Translations under genes and position numbers: made by a program
Assembly: GCF_049674955.1 (NCBI RefSeq)
Contig: NZ_CP187232.1
Span: 2,790,001 to 2,854,000 of the forward strand
Source: Sphaerisporangium viridialbum
GTDB taxonomy: Bacteria; Actinomycetota; Actinomycetes; Streptosporangiales; Streptosporangiaceae
DNA length: 64,000 bases
Reading direction: 5' to 3'
The notes under the pieces: model-generated
The model's input: the letters and a program-made list of their open reading frames with translations, nothing else
What the model was told of the DNA's origin: nothing
Database searches by the model: none
Part shown: positions 54,376 to 62,008 of the stretch, one piece after another
Position numbering within the stretch: the stretch's first letter is position 1
Layout of the letters: each line of letters begins with the position of its first letter

Positions 54376-55827
54376 TCAGGTCTGGATGATCGCGGCCTTC
54401 TCCCGCGTGTACGCGAGGACGGAGTCATGGCCGTAGCCGCTGTCCTTGACGCCGCCGAACGGCAGCCCGGGAGGCATCTGGCGGAAGGTGTTGACCCAGA
54501 CCGTGCCGCTCTGCAGGTCGCGGACGAACCGGTGCGCCCGGCCGAGGTCGCGGGTCCAGACGCCGGCGGCGAGGCCGTAGGAGGAGTCGTTGGAGATGGC
54601 CAGCGCCTCCTCGTCGGTGTCGAAGGGGATGGCCACCGCGACCGGGCCGAAGATCTCCTCCTGGCACACGCGGAGCGAGTTGTCGGTGGTGGTGTAGAGC
54701 GTCGGGGCCACCCAGTAGCCTCCTGGCATCGAGGGGACCACCGAGGCGCCGCAGGTGCCGCCGAAGACCAGCTCGGCGCCCTCCTTCTCGGCGATCTCCA
54801 GATATCCGGTGACCCGCTCGTACTGGCCCGCCGACACGATCGGGCCCATCGTCGTCGAGAGGTCGAGCGGGTCGGCCAGCGTGAGGCCTGCGGCGATGGA
54901 GGCGACGCGCTCGATCATCTCGTCCCAGACGGGCCGCTGGATCAGGATGCGCGAGCCCGCGACGCACACCTGCCCGGCGTTGCCCGTGTAGACGGAGTTG
55001 ACCGTTACGCCCTGGGCGGCGGCGTCCAGGTCGGCGTCCGCGAACACGATGTTGGGGGACTTGCCGCCGAGCTCGAAGGTGAGCGGCTTCAGCGAGTCGG
55101 CGCTGGCCCGCGTGATGGCCTGGCCCGTCTGGGTGGAGCCGGTCAGGCTGATCTTGGCGACCCCCCGGTGCCGTACCAGCGCGTCGCCGGCCTCCTCGCC
55201 GAGCCCGCTGACGATGTTCAGCACTCCGGGCGGCAGCACGTCCGCCAGCAGCTCGCCGAGCCGCAGCACGGACGCGCACGCCTGCTCGGCGGGTTTGACG
55301 ATCACGGTGTTCCCGGCGGCCAGCGCGTACGCGGCCTTGGCCGAGAACGTCGAGATGGGGGAGTTCCACGGGATGATGCCCAGCACCACGCCGTACGGCT
55401 CGCGCCGGGTGAGGCCGAGCGTGTCGGGGCCGAGGATGACCGTGTCGCCCTTCACGGCGTCGAGGACGTCTCCCGCGGCGATCCGCCACAGATACGTCAT
55501 GCCGGGCAGGTCCTTCTTCAGGGTGTCGCGCAGGATGCGGCCGTTGTCGCGCGTCTCGATCCGGGCCAGCTCGTCGGCGTTGGCCGCGAAGACCTCGGCC
55601 ACCTCGCGCAGGAAGCCGGCGCGCCCGAGGGCGGGCATCGCCGACCAGCCGGGGAACGCCTTCCTCGCGGCGGCGACGGCGGCGTCCGCGTCGGCCCGGC
55701 CGCTCGCGGGGATCCGTGCCCAGACCTCGCCGGTCGCCGGGTTGACCGAGTCCAGCGTGCGGCCGTCCGCGGCGGGTGCCAGCGCGCCCCCGATCAGGTT
55801 GCGGTACTCCGCGATGCTCTCCGCCAT
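54376..55827 (-). CDS. NAD(P)-dependent aldehyde dehydrogenase
   Basis: 483 residues from ATG 55827 with GGGAG upstream. The active-site Glu252 (FELGGKSPN) and Cys288 (GQVCVAGSR) are present, as are PWNSPISTFSAKAAYALAAG and QEEIFGPVAVAIPF. It oxidises an aldehyde to the acid. It is alone on this strand, and its upstream region contains three 12-bp TAACCAAGCGAT repeats and a palindrome, strong candidates for operators. A downstream partner (alcohol dehydrogenase or cytochrome) is not visible, so substrate is open. Confidence 0.93.
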   Translation of the reverse strand: MAESIAEYRNLIGGALAPAADGRTLDSVNPATGEVWARIPASGRADADAAVAAARKAFPGWSAMPALGRAGFLREVAEVFAANADELARIETRDNGRILRDTLKKDLPGMTYLWRIAAGDVLDAVKGDTVILGPDTLGLTRREPYGVVLGIIPWNSPISTFSAKAAYALAAGNTVIVKPAEQACASVLRLGELLADVLPPGVLNIVSGLGEEAGDALVRHRGVAKISLTGSTQTGQAITRASADSLKPLTFELGGKSPNIVFADADLDAAAQGVTVNSVYTGNAGQVCVAGSRILIQRPVWDEMIERVASIAAGLTLADPLDLSTTMGPIVSAGQYERVTGYLEIAEKEGAELVFGGTCGASVVPSMPGGYWVAPTLYTTTDNSLRVCQEEIFGPVAVAIPFDTDEEALAISNDSSYGLAAGVWTRDLGRAHRFVRDLQSGTVWVNTFRQMPPGLPFGGVKDSGYGHDSVLAYTREKAAIIQT

Positions 55828-55857
55828 CCTCAACTCCCGCGTCGGCCGGACCGGATC

Positions 55858-55899
55858 TAACCAAGCGATTAACCAAGCGATTAACCAAGCGTACGCTTG
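55858..55899. promoter_or_regulatory. Three 12-bp direct repeats and a palindrome before the aldehyde dehydrogenase gene
   Basis: TAACCAAGCGAT occurs at 55858 and 55870, and TAACCAAGCGTA at 55882. The last copy continues into CAAGCGTACGCTTG (55886-55899), a perfect 14-bp palindrome. AACCAAGC-type half-sites are common in TetR operators. The array sits about 30-70 bp from the start codon. Confidence 0.65.
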
Positions 55900-56059
55900 C
55901 TCAACAACATCCGGGAAGCCGTGCGATTCGGTCATCGGCCGGGCCGTTATCGGGCCTGACATATCACGGTTTATGATCAAGATTGGTTGCTGCTGTGGAA
56001 TGACGGCTTTGCCGATTAATTTGGAGTTCCAGTCGTCCCACCTCCGACAGGAGAGCCCC

Positions 56060-56878
56060 GTGACCGAAAGCTCGTTGCCGCCCGGCGAGCCGCAAAAGAT
56101 CGACACCACGGTCTCCCACTCGCCACGGATCTGGAACTACTGGCTCGGAGGCAAGGACAACTACCAGGTCGATCGCGAGGTCGGCGACCAGTTCCGCGAG
56201 GTCTTCCCCGACATCGTGGAGATCGCTCGCAGCTCGCGCACGTTCCTGTCGCGCGCGGTGACCTATCTGGCCGCGGAGGCGGGCGTCCGCCAGTTCCTGG
56301 ACATCGGCACCGGGCTGCCGACCCAGGACAACACCCACGAGGTCGCCCAGCGGATCGCTCCGGAGTCCCGAATCGTCTATGTCGACAACGACCCGGTGGT
56401 GCTGACGCACGCCCGCGCCCTGCTCGTCAGCGCGCCGGAAGGCGTCACCCAGTACATCGACGCCGACCTGCGCGACCCCGAGACGATCCTGGAGGCCGCG
56501 GGCCGCACCACTCTGGACTTCGGCCGGCCGGTGGCCCTGATGCTGCTGAACATCCTCGGTCACGTCTCCGACATCGAGGAGGCGCGCTCCATCGTCAAGC
56601 GCCTGACCGACGCCCTGCCCTCCGGCAGCTACCTGGCGATCGCCGACGGCACCAACGTCGTGCGAGGGCCGGAGTTCGAGGCGGCGATCGCCATCTGGAA
56701 CGCCAGCGGCTCGGTCCCCTACAACCTTCGCTCCCCGGAGCAGATCAGCGGCTTTTTCGACGGCCTGGAGCTCGTCGAGCCGGGCGTGGTCTCCTGCCCC
56801 AGCTGGCGGCCGGACCCCCACGAGAGCCAGTTCGTCCGCGAGGTGGACGAGTTCTGCGGGCTCGGGCGGAAGGCCTGA
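56060..56878 (+). CDS. DUF574 / Methyltransf_19 SAM-dependent methyltransferase
   Basis: 272 residues from GTG 56060, preceded by AGGAG at six bases. SPRIWNYWLGGKDNYQVDRE is the family N-terminal signature and FLDIGTGLPTQDNTHEVAQR the SAM loop, with the acidic VYVDNDPVVLTHARALL. This PF04672-type family is expanded in actinomycetes; its substrates are unknown, though some members act with XRE/DUF397 regulators. No such partner is adjacent. A strong hairpin follows the gene. Confidence 0.9.
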   Translation: MTESSLPPGEPQKIDTTVSHSPRIWNYWLGGKDNYQVDREVGDQFREVFPDIVEIARSSRTFLSRAVTYLAAEAGVRQFLDIGTGLPTQDNTHEVAQRIAPESRIVYVDNDPVVLTHARALLVSAPEGVTQYIDADLRDPETILEAAGRTTLDFGRPVALMLLNILGHVSDIEEARSIVKRLTDALPSGSYLAIADGTNVVRGPEFEAAIAIWNASGSVPYNLRSPEQISGFFDGLELVEPGVVSCPSWRPDPHESQFVREVDEFCGLGRKA

Positions 56879-56901
56879 CGGCCGCGCACGCGGGAACGGG
56901 A

Positions 56902-56928
56902 CGGCACGTGCCTGGGGGGCACGTGCCG
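56902..56928 (+). terminator. Stem-loop downstream of the DUF574 methyltransferase gene
   Basis: CGGCACGTGCC and its exact complement form an 11-bp stem around TGGGG, 24 bp after the stop codon. Confidence 0.75.
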
Positions 56929-57015
56929 CCCCGCGCGCCGGGCGGTGCTCAGTGCACGCCGGCCCGGTCGCTCACCCCGTCGTAGCCCGGGGCGTCGCCG
57001 GCCGGCCGAGGGCCG

Positions 57016-57300
57016 CTACGACTCGGTGACCGGGGTTTCCTCGGTCGTCGTCTCCGCGGTGTAGACGCCCCACATCTTGGCGGACGACGGCTCGGTGTAC
57101 GCCTTGCAGGCGAGTGACGTCTCGATGGAGGACTGCTGCTCCTTTATGTCGGGGAGGGCGCTCTGGCACGACGCCAGGGACTCGTACCCGCCCTTGATCA
57201 GGTCATCGGAAGGAGTGGCAGCGAGGGCCGCCGACGCGAGCGTCGCGGGTACGACGAGCGCGCCGCTCAGGGCGAGCGCTGCAAAGACGTTTCTCCTCAT
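57016..57300 (-). CDS. Small secreted protein with two cysteines
   Basis: 94 residues. The signal peptide MRRNVFAALALSGALVVPAT continues to ASAALAA. The mature part (about 67 residues) contains two cysteines (SLASCQSAL and SLACKAYTEP), consistent with one disulfide, and ends in an acidic Thr/Glu tail. ATG 57300 has GGAGG upstream with a long gap. It is divergent from the SARP gene, and two CGTCAC-type heptamers lie 74-91 bp before its start. The C-terminal region resembles no recognised family. Confidence 0.65.
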   Translation of the reverse strand: MRRNVFAALALSGALVVPATLASAALAATPSDDLIKGGYESLASCQSALPDIKEQQSSIETSLACKAYTEPSSAKMWGVYTAETTTEETPVTES

Positions 57301-57373
57301 GGAGATCGACCTCCTCTCGTGCCGCCGAAGGTGGCGGCCAAATGAGAGCGTGACGCAGCGGGCGTCACCGGAG

Positions 57374-57391
57374 CATGACGCGTGCGTGACG
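57374..57391 (-). promoter_or_regulatory. Direct repeat CGTCACG-N4-CGTCATG
   Basis: Read toward the 94-residue gene, CGTCACG (57391-57385), four bases, and CGTCATG (57380-57374) have an 11-bp period. A third CGTCACG lies at 57355-57349. The arrangement matches 58321 and 43883, in the same orientation relative to the downstream gene. Confidence 0.5.
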
Positions 57392-57542
57392 GAGGTCAGC
57401 GCTCCGGCGACCCGGCAGGCTGCATGCTGACCCAATAAAACGGGACATATCGCCATCTACCGGGTACATAGCCGGGGAAGAGACGGCGACGGGAGGGCTG
57501 CTTACCAGACGACTCGCTTTCCACGCGGGAGGCAGCAGAACA

Positions 57543-58277
57543 ATGGAGAGCGGCGACCGGCCCGTTCTGCGGGTCGACCTTCTGGGGGGTTTCCGGCTGC
57601 TGGCCGGGGGCGAGCAGGTGACGGTCTCGGGAGGATCCGAGCGCCTTCTGTCGTTCGTCGCCCTCTGCGGCCAGGCCGTGCCCAGGACTCTGATGGCAGG
57701 CACGCTGTGGCCCGACCGGCCCGAGCGGCGCGCGTACGCCAGCCTCCGGTCGGCGCTGGCGCGTCTCGAAGGGGTCGGACGGCAGATCCTCGACATCGGC
57801 GCGACCGAGGTACGCCTCAGGCCCGCCGCCGGGGTCGACGTGGACGAGGCCCGGTCGCTGGCCAGGCGCATCCTCGACCCGGGCACCCCGACGCCCGAAC
57901 AGGACCTCAGCGCGGCCGCGGTGGAGACGCTGTCGGTCGACCTGCTGCCCGGCTGGTACGACGACTGGGTGGTCCACGAGGCCGAGGAGTGGCACCAGCT
58001 GCGCCTGCACGCCCTGGAAGCCCTGGCCGAGGACTTCATCAGGGCCGGCCGGTTCGCCGACGCGGTCGCCGCCGCCGGCGTGGCCGTACGGGCGGAGCCG
58101 CTGCGCGAGAGTGCCCACGCCGCGCTGATCCGCGCCCATCTCGCGGAAGGCAACCAGGCCGAGGCGCTCCGCGACTTCGAGCGCTACGAGCACCTTCTGG
58201 GCTCTGAGCTGGGACTCCGCCCGACACCGCTCGTGAGTGAGCTCGTCGCCGGCCTGCGCGCCATCGTCCATCGTTGA
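57543..58277 (+). CDS. SARP-type regulator (winged helix plus BTAD)
   Basis: 244 residues. The N-terminal OmpR-like winged-helix region begins LRVDLLGGFRLLAGGEQVTV and includes LMAGTLWPDRPERRAYASLR. The bacterial transcriptional activator domain (BTAD) of TPR-like helices runs from about 95 to 240 (LPGWYDDWVVHEAEEWHQLR ... YEHLLGSELGLRPTPLVSEL). This is the short AfsR/SARP form without an ATPase. SARPs bind heptameric direct repeats with 11-bp period and activate adjacent genes. Both neighbouring secreted-protein genes carry such repeats. ATG 57543 follows GGAGG with a long spacer. Confidence 0.88.
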   Translation: MESGDRPVLRVDLLGGFRLLAGGEQVTVSGGSERLLSFVALCGQAVPRTLMAGTLWPDRPERRAYASLRSALARLEGVGRQILDIGATEVRLRPAAGVDVDEARSLARRILDPGTPTPEQDLSAAAVETLSVDLLPGWYDDWVVHEAEEWHQLRLHALEALAEDFIRAGRFADAVAAAGVAVRAEPLRESAHAALIRAHLAEGNQAEALRDFERYEHLLGSELGLRPTPLVSELVAGLRAIVHR

Positions 58278-58320
58278 AACGCGGTCGCCCGCCCTCGAAA
58301 GCGTCGCGGCGTCGCCCCCT

Positions 58321-58338
58321 CGTCACGTTGGTGTCACG
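58321..58338 (+). promoter_or_regulatory. Direct repeat CGTCACG-N4-TGTCACG before the repeat-protein gene
   Basis: Heptamers at 58321-58327 and 58332-58338 have an 11-bp period. The site is 105 bp before the repeat-protein start and just after the SARP stop. Confidence 0.55.
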
Positions 58339-58442
58339 ACACGGTGGCGCGGTGCCGGAAACCATGTGGTTCGACGAAAGGACGGTCACTCGGGACGGTC
58401 GACGACCACTACGGGTGGCCCGGACACAGAAGGAGTCGGCAC

Positions 58443-59075
58443 ATGGTAGGCAAGCGGCCTTTGACACTGCTCGGTCCGGCACTCGTCTCGCTCGCGCTCT
58501 GGCCCACCGCAGGAGTCGCGCAGGCCTCTGCCGTCCCGAGCCCGGCGACGGCGGTGGTCGCCGGCGCCGAGTACGGCGCGACGGCAGCGGGACTCCGCGT
58601 CATGCCAGGCGACGACGGTGACCGCGGCCGGTACGGCGACCACGGCAGATCCGAGCGGCGCGGCCGGTCGGAGATGCGGGACCATCGCGGCAGGTCCGAG
58701 CGACGTGGCCGGTCGGAGATGCGGGAGGACCGCGGTAGGTCCGAGCGACGCGGTCGGTCGGAGATGCGGGAGGACCGTGGCAGGTCCGAGCGGCGCGGTC
58801 GGTCGGAGATGCGGGAGGACCGTGGCAGGTCCGAGCGGCGCGGTCGGTCGGAGATGCGGGAGGACCGTGGCAGGTCCGAGCGGCGCGGCCGGTCGGAGAT
58901 GCGAGACGATCGGATGCGGGACGACCGCATGCGGGACGATCGGATGCGGGACGACCGCATGCGGGACGACCGGATGCGGGACGACCGCATGCGGGACGAC
59001 CGGATGCGGGACGACCGTGGCAGGTCCGAGCGGATCGGTCGGTCGGAGATGCGGGACGACCGCGACATGTTCTAG
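58443..59075 (+). CDS. Secreted Arg/Glu/Asp-rich tandem-repeat protein
   Basis: 210 residues. The signal peptide MVGKRPLTLLGPALVSLALW ends at ASA (residue 30). From residue 68 the sequence is made of 15-residue units GRSERRGRSEMREDR: six copies, then seven extra MRDDR pentamers derived from the end of the unit, one more degenerate 15-mer (GRSERIGRSEMRDDR) and DMF. Each unit has six Arg and four acidic residues, so the mature chain is a disordered, net-positive polyampholyte without Cys. No family was recognised. Function is unknown: possible roles are surface coating, ion or polyanion binding, or a precursor cut at the Arg-Arg sites. It is next to a SARP gene. Confidence 0.72.
   Translation: MVGKRPLTLLGPALVSLALWPTAGVAQASAVPSPATAVVAGAEYGATAAGLRVMPGDDGDRGRYGDHGRSERRGRSEMRDHRGRSERRGRSEMREDRGRSERRGRSEMREDRGRSERRGRSEMREDRGRSERRGRSEMREDRGRSERRGRSEMRDDRMRDDRMRDDRMRDDRMRDDRMRDDRMRDDRMRDDRGRSERIGRSEMRDDRDMF
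58644..59063 (+). repeat. Nested 45-bp and 15-bp tandem repeats
   Basis: Six 45-bp units (58644-58913) are followed by seven 15-bp units (58914-59018) and one more 45-bp unit (59019-59063). The 15-bp units alternate between two codon variants (CGC/CGG at the end), giving a 30-bp higher-order period. The DNA is also open on the minus strand through the whole array. Confidence 0.9.
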
Positions 59076-59152
59076 CGGCGCGGCCGCCAGGAGATGAGGA
59101 GGTACTGACCTGGTACCAGCGGACCTGAGCGGATACGCCTGGTCGCAAGAAC

Positions 59153-59182
59153 AAGGGACATGGGTTACCGCCCATGTCCCTT
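59153..59182. terminator. Bidirectional stem-loop between the repeat protein and the MFS gene
   Basis: AAGGGACATGGG and CCCATGTCCCTT are perfect 12-bp arms with a TTACCG loop. It lies between two convergent genes, 77 bp and 7 bp from their ends. Confidence 0.85.
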
Positions 59183-59189
59183 CGGCGGC

Positions 59190-60659
59190 TCAGCGCATGG
59201 CCTTCCCCGTGGCAGGTGCCGTGGCGGTGGTGTGCGGTGTCGCCGTGACAGGGCTTCGGCGGGGGAGGAAGGACGCGAAGACCAGGGCGATGAGGGCCGC
59301 GCCGGCGCCGATGGCCATGACCACCCGGAAGCCGTCCGCGGACGGGAGGGTGACGGCGCCGAACGTGGTGGTCATCTGGGCCAGGACGACGCCGGCCACC
59401 GCGCCGGAGATCGAGGTCCCCATGGCCCGCATCAGCGTGTTGAGGCTGTTGGCGGCGGCCGTCTCCGACACCGGCACGGCCGCCATGAACAGGGCGGGCA
59501 TGGCTCCGTACGCGAGGCCGATGCCGGCTCCGATCACGGCGGACACGAGCACGAGGTGCCAGATGGCCGACATCAGCGCGATGCTCAGGCCATAGCCGGC
59601 GGCGACCACGAGGGCGCCGAGCATCAGCGTCACCTTCGGGCCCTTGGCCTTCGAGACACGCGCGGACAGCGGCGCCATGGCCATCATCACCAGACCGGAC
59701 GGCGCCAGCACCAGGCCCACGGTGAGCATCGTCTCTCCCAGGCCATAGCCGGTGGCCTTCGGCAACTGCAGCACCTGCGGGAGCACCAGGGACATCGCGA
59801 ACATCGCGAACCCGAACACCGCGGACGCGAGGTTGGTGAACAGCACCTGCCGGCGAGCGGTGGTGCGCAGGTCCACCAGCGGCTGGCCGGTGCGCGACTC
59901 CCACCATCCCCACAGCAGGAGCACGGCGGCCGACGTGCCGAGCAGCCCCAGGGTCCGGGCACTGGCCCAGCCCCAGCCGGCGCCCTTGGAGATGGCCACC
60001 AGCAGGCAGAGCAGCCCGATCGACAATCCGGCCGCGCCCACCAGGTCGAAGCGTCCTCCGGTGCGGACGGCCGACTCCGGTACGAGTCTCAGCACCAGGA
60101 CGGTGGCGAGGACGCCGAGGCACGCGGCCGTCCAGAACGGCGCGTGCCAGTCGGCGCGTTCGGCCAGGAGGGCGGCCGCGGGCAGGCCGAGAGCGCCGCC
60201 CACGCCCAGCGAGGCGCTCATCAGCGCGGTCGCCGCGCCGAGCCGTTCGCCTGGCAGTTCGTCGCGCATGATGCTGATCCCCAGCGGGATGACACCGGCC
60301 GCCAGACCCTGAAGAGCCCGTCCGACGACCAAGGGCGCCAGGGCGTCGCTGAGGGCGGCGACGGCAGAACCGGCCACCAGCAGGGCGAGGCTGAACAGGA
60401 GCATGCGTCGCTTGCCGTACATGTCTCCCAGCCGTCCCACCACCGGCGTCGCGACCGCGCTCGCGAGGAGCGTGGCGGTGACCGCCCAGGTGGTGTCGGA
60501 CGCCGAGGCTCCGACGAGCGTGGGTAACTGGGGGACCAGCGGGATCACCAAGGTCTGCATGAGCGAGACCACGATCCCGGCCAGGGCGAGCACCACCACG
60601 ATGGTGTTCGCCCGCGGTGGGCCGGCCGTTCGGGAGGATACCGCAAGGTCGTCTGGCAA
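59190..60659 (-). CDS. MFS transporter, DHA2 (14-TM) drug-efflux type
   Basis: 489 residues and about 14 hydrophobic segments. GRLGDMYGKRRMLLFSLALL is the conserved loop 2-3 motif of the major facilitator family, and ALGLPAAALLAERADWHAPF has the antiporter-like motif region. It probably exports a drug-like compound by proton antiport. The start is TTG 60659, supported by GGAGG eight bases upstream; no ATG or GTG is available before the first helix. It is divergent from the P450 gene, and the near-palindrome at 60709 lies between them, so export and oxidation may be co-regulated. Confidence 0.88.
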   Translation of the reverse strand: MPDDLAVSSRTAGPPRANTIVVVLALAGIVVSLMQTLVIPLVPQLPTLVGASASDTTWAVTATLLASAVATPVVGRLGDMYGKRRMLLFSLALLVAGSAVAALSDALAPLVVGRALQGLAAGVIPLGISIMRDELPGERLGAATALMSASLGVGGALGLPAAALLAERADWHAPFWTAACLGVLATVLVLRLVPESAVRTGGRFDLVGAAGLSIGLLCLLVAISKGAGWGWASARTLGLLGTSAAVLLLWGWWESRTGQPLVDLRTTARRQVLFTNLASAVFGFAMFAMSLVLPQVLQLPKATGYGLGETMLTVGLVLAPSGLVMMAMAPLSARVSKAKGPKVTLMLGALVVAAGYGLSIALMSAIWHLVLVSAVIGAGIGLAYGAMPALFMAAVPVSETAAANSLNTLMRAMGTSISGAVAGVVLAQMTTTFGAVTLPSADGFRVVMAIGAGAALIALVFASFLPRRSPVTATPHTTATAPATGKAMR

Positions 60660-60708
60660 GGCTGAAGCCTCCGGCGTGGGCGGTTGAGGTGCACGATGCC
60701 GCTCGATA

Positions 60709-60730
60709 TTAAATCAAGCGCTTGACTTAA
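60709..60730. promoter_or_regulatory. 22-bp near-perfect palindrome, candidate TetR operator
   Basis: The core TCAAGCGCTTGA (60714-60725) is perfect; the extended arms TTAAATCAAGC / GCTTGACTTAA match at 10 of 11 positions. It is AT-flanked and lies between the divergent MFS and P450 genes. The TetR gene at 62009 is the likely binder. Confidence 0.6.
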
Positions 60731-60785
60731 AGTTAACAGGCTGGGTTTACTGGCGGTGCTGAAAGTCGGTCCGGAGGAGGTCGTG

Positions 60786-62006
60786 GTGAGCCAAGGTGAC
60801 GGCGAGCAGGTGCTGCACTACCCGATTCCCGGCGAGGCGGCGCTGGAGCCACCGGCTGAGTGGGCGCGGCTGCGGCAGCGGTGCCCGGTGGCGCGAGTGA
60901 AGCTGCCCAGCGGTGACGAGGCGTCGCTGCTGACTCGCTACGAAGACGTCAGGCGGGTGCTGTCCGATCCGCGGTTCACCAGGCAGCTGAACGCGGAGGA
61001 CGCGGCCCGGCTCTCCGACAGCGAGTCGGGGGGCGTGTTCAACACCGAGATGGCGATGGCGATCCCGCAGGGCGGGGAGGGGCATCAGCGGTGGCGGCGC
61101 CAGGTCGGCAAGTGGTTCACGGCCAAGCGGATGGCGGCGCTGCGCCCGGTGATCGAGGCGATGGCCGAGCGGCTCGTCGACGACATGGTCGAGCTCGGTC
61201 ATCCGGCGGATCTCAAGGCGAGCCTGGGTTTCCCGCTGCCGGTGTACGTGATCTGCGATCTGCTCGGGGTCCCCGCCGCCGACCGGGACAGCTTCGCCTA
61301 CTGGTCCGACACGTTGCTCAACCTGACACGGTACGGCCAGGCGGAGATCGACGCGGCGCAGGCCGAGTTCGTGGAGTACATGGCCGCTCACGTGGCCGCC
61401 AAGCGGGCGGAGCCGGGTGACGATCTGCTCGGCGAGCTGATCAGGGGCACCGACGCCGAGGGCGGCGGGTTGTCCGACGGGGAGCTGGTGGCCACCGGCA
61501 TGGCTCTGCTGGTGGCCGGGCACGAGACCACGGCCAACATGATCGGGAAGATGGCCGGCATGCTGCTGGCCGACCGGCGGCGCTGGGAGCGGCTGGTGGC
61601 CGACCCGTCACTGGTGCGCTTGGCGGTGGAGGAGGCCCTGCGGTTCGACGCGAATTCGGGGTTCGGCATGCCGCGCTACCTGGGCGAGGAGACCGAGATC
61701 GGGGGGACGCTGCTGCCGCGCGGCACGACGGTGGTGTGCAGTATGGCGGCGGCCAACCGCGACGAGAGCGTCTTCGACGGCGCGGGCGACATGGATCTCG
61801 GCCGCAGCCCGAACCCGCACCTGGCCTTCGGCGCCGGAGCGCACTCGTGCCTTGGGCAGGCGCTGGCCCGCACCGAGCTGCAGGTCGTGCTCGAGGTGCT
61901 GGTGCGCAGGCTGCCGTCCCTGGACCTGGCCGTCGCGGTGGAGGATCTGCGCCGCCTCGACGGGCTGGTCGTCGGCGGGCTGCGCGAAGTTCCGGTGCGG
62001 TGGTGA
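60786..62006 (+). CDS. Cytochrome P450
   Basis: 406 residues from GTG 60786, which has GGAGG five bases upstream. GHQRWRRQVGKWFTAKRM (C-helix), LLVAGHETTANMIGKM (I-helix), EEALRFD (ExxR) and FGAGAHSCLGQALARTEL with the heme-ligand Cys are intact. It is a class I P450 that depends on a ferredoxin, and a ferredoxin gene lies 0.7 kb downstream. Its stop is followed directly by the TetR start. The substrate is unknown. Confidence 0.93.
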   Translation: MSQGDGEQVLHYPIPGEAALEPPAEWARLRQRCPVARVKLPSGDEASLLTRYEDVRRVLSDPRFTRQLNAEDAARLSDSESGGVFNTEMAMAIPQGGEGHQRWRRQVGKWFTAKRMAALRPVIEAMAERLVDDMVELGHPADLKASLGFPLPVYVICDLLGVPAADRDSFAYWSDTLLNLTRYGQAEIDAAQAEFVEYMAAHVAAKRAEPGDDLLGELIRGTDAEGGGLSDGELVATGMALLVAGHETTANMIGKMAGMLLADRRRWERLVADPSLVRLAVEEALRFDANSGFGMPRYLGEETEIGGTLLPRGTTVVCSMAAANRDESVFDGAGDMDLGRSPNPHLAFGAGAHSCLGQALARTELQVVLEVLVRRLPSLDLAVAVEDLRRLDGLVVGGLREVPVRW

Positions 62007-62008
62007 CC

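Noticed and set aside
58409..59068. Long minus-strand reading frame across the repeat array
   Set aside because: It is a mirror of the tandem repeats: any open repeat unit stays open in other frames. It lacks a ribosome-binding site and its start overlaps the opposite gene's end.
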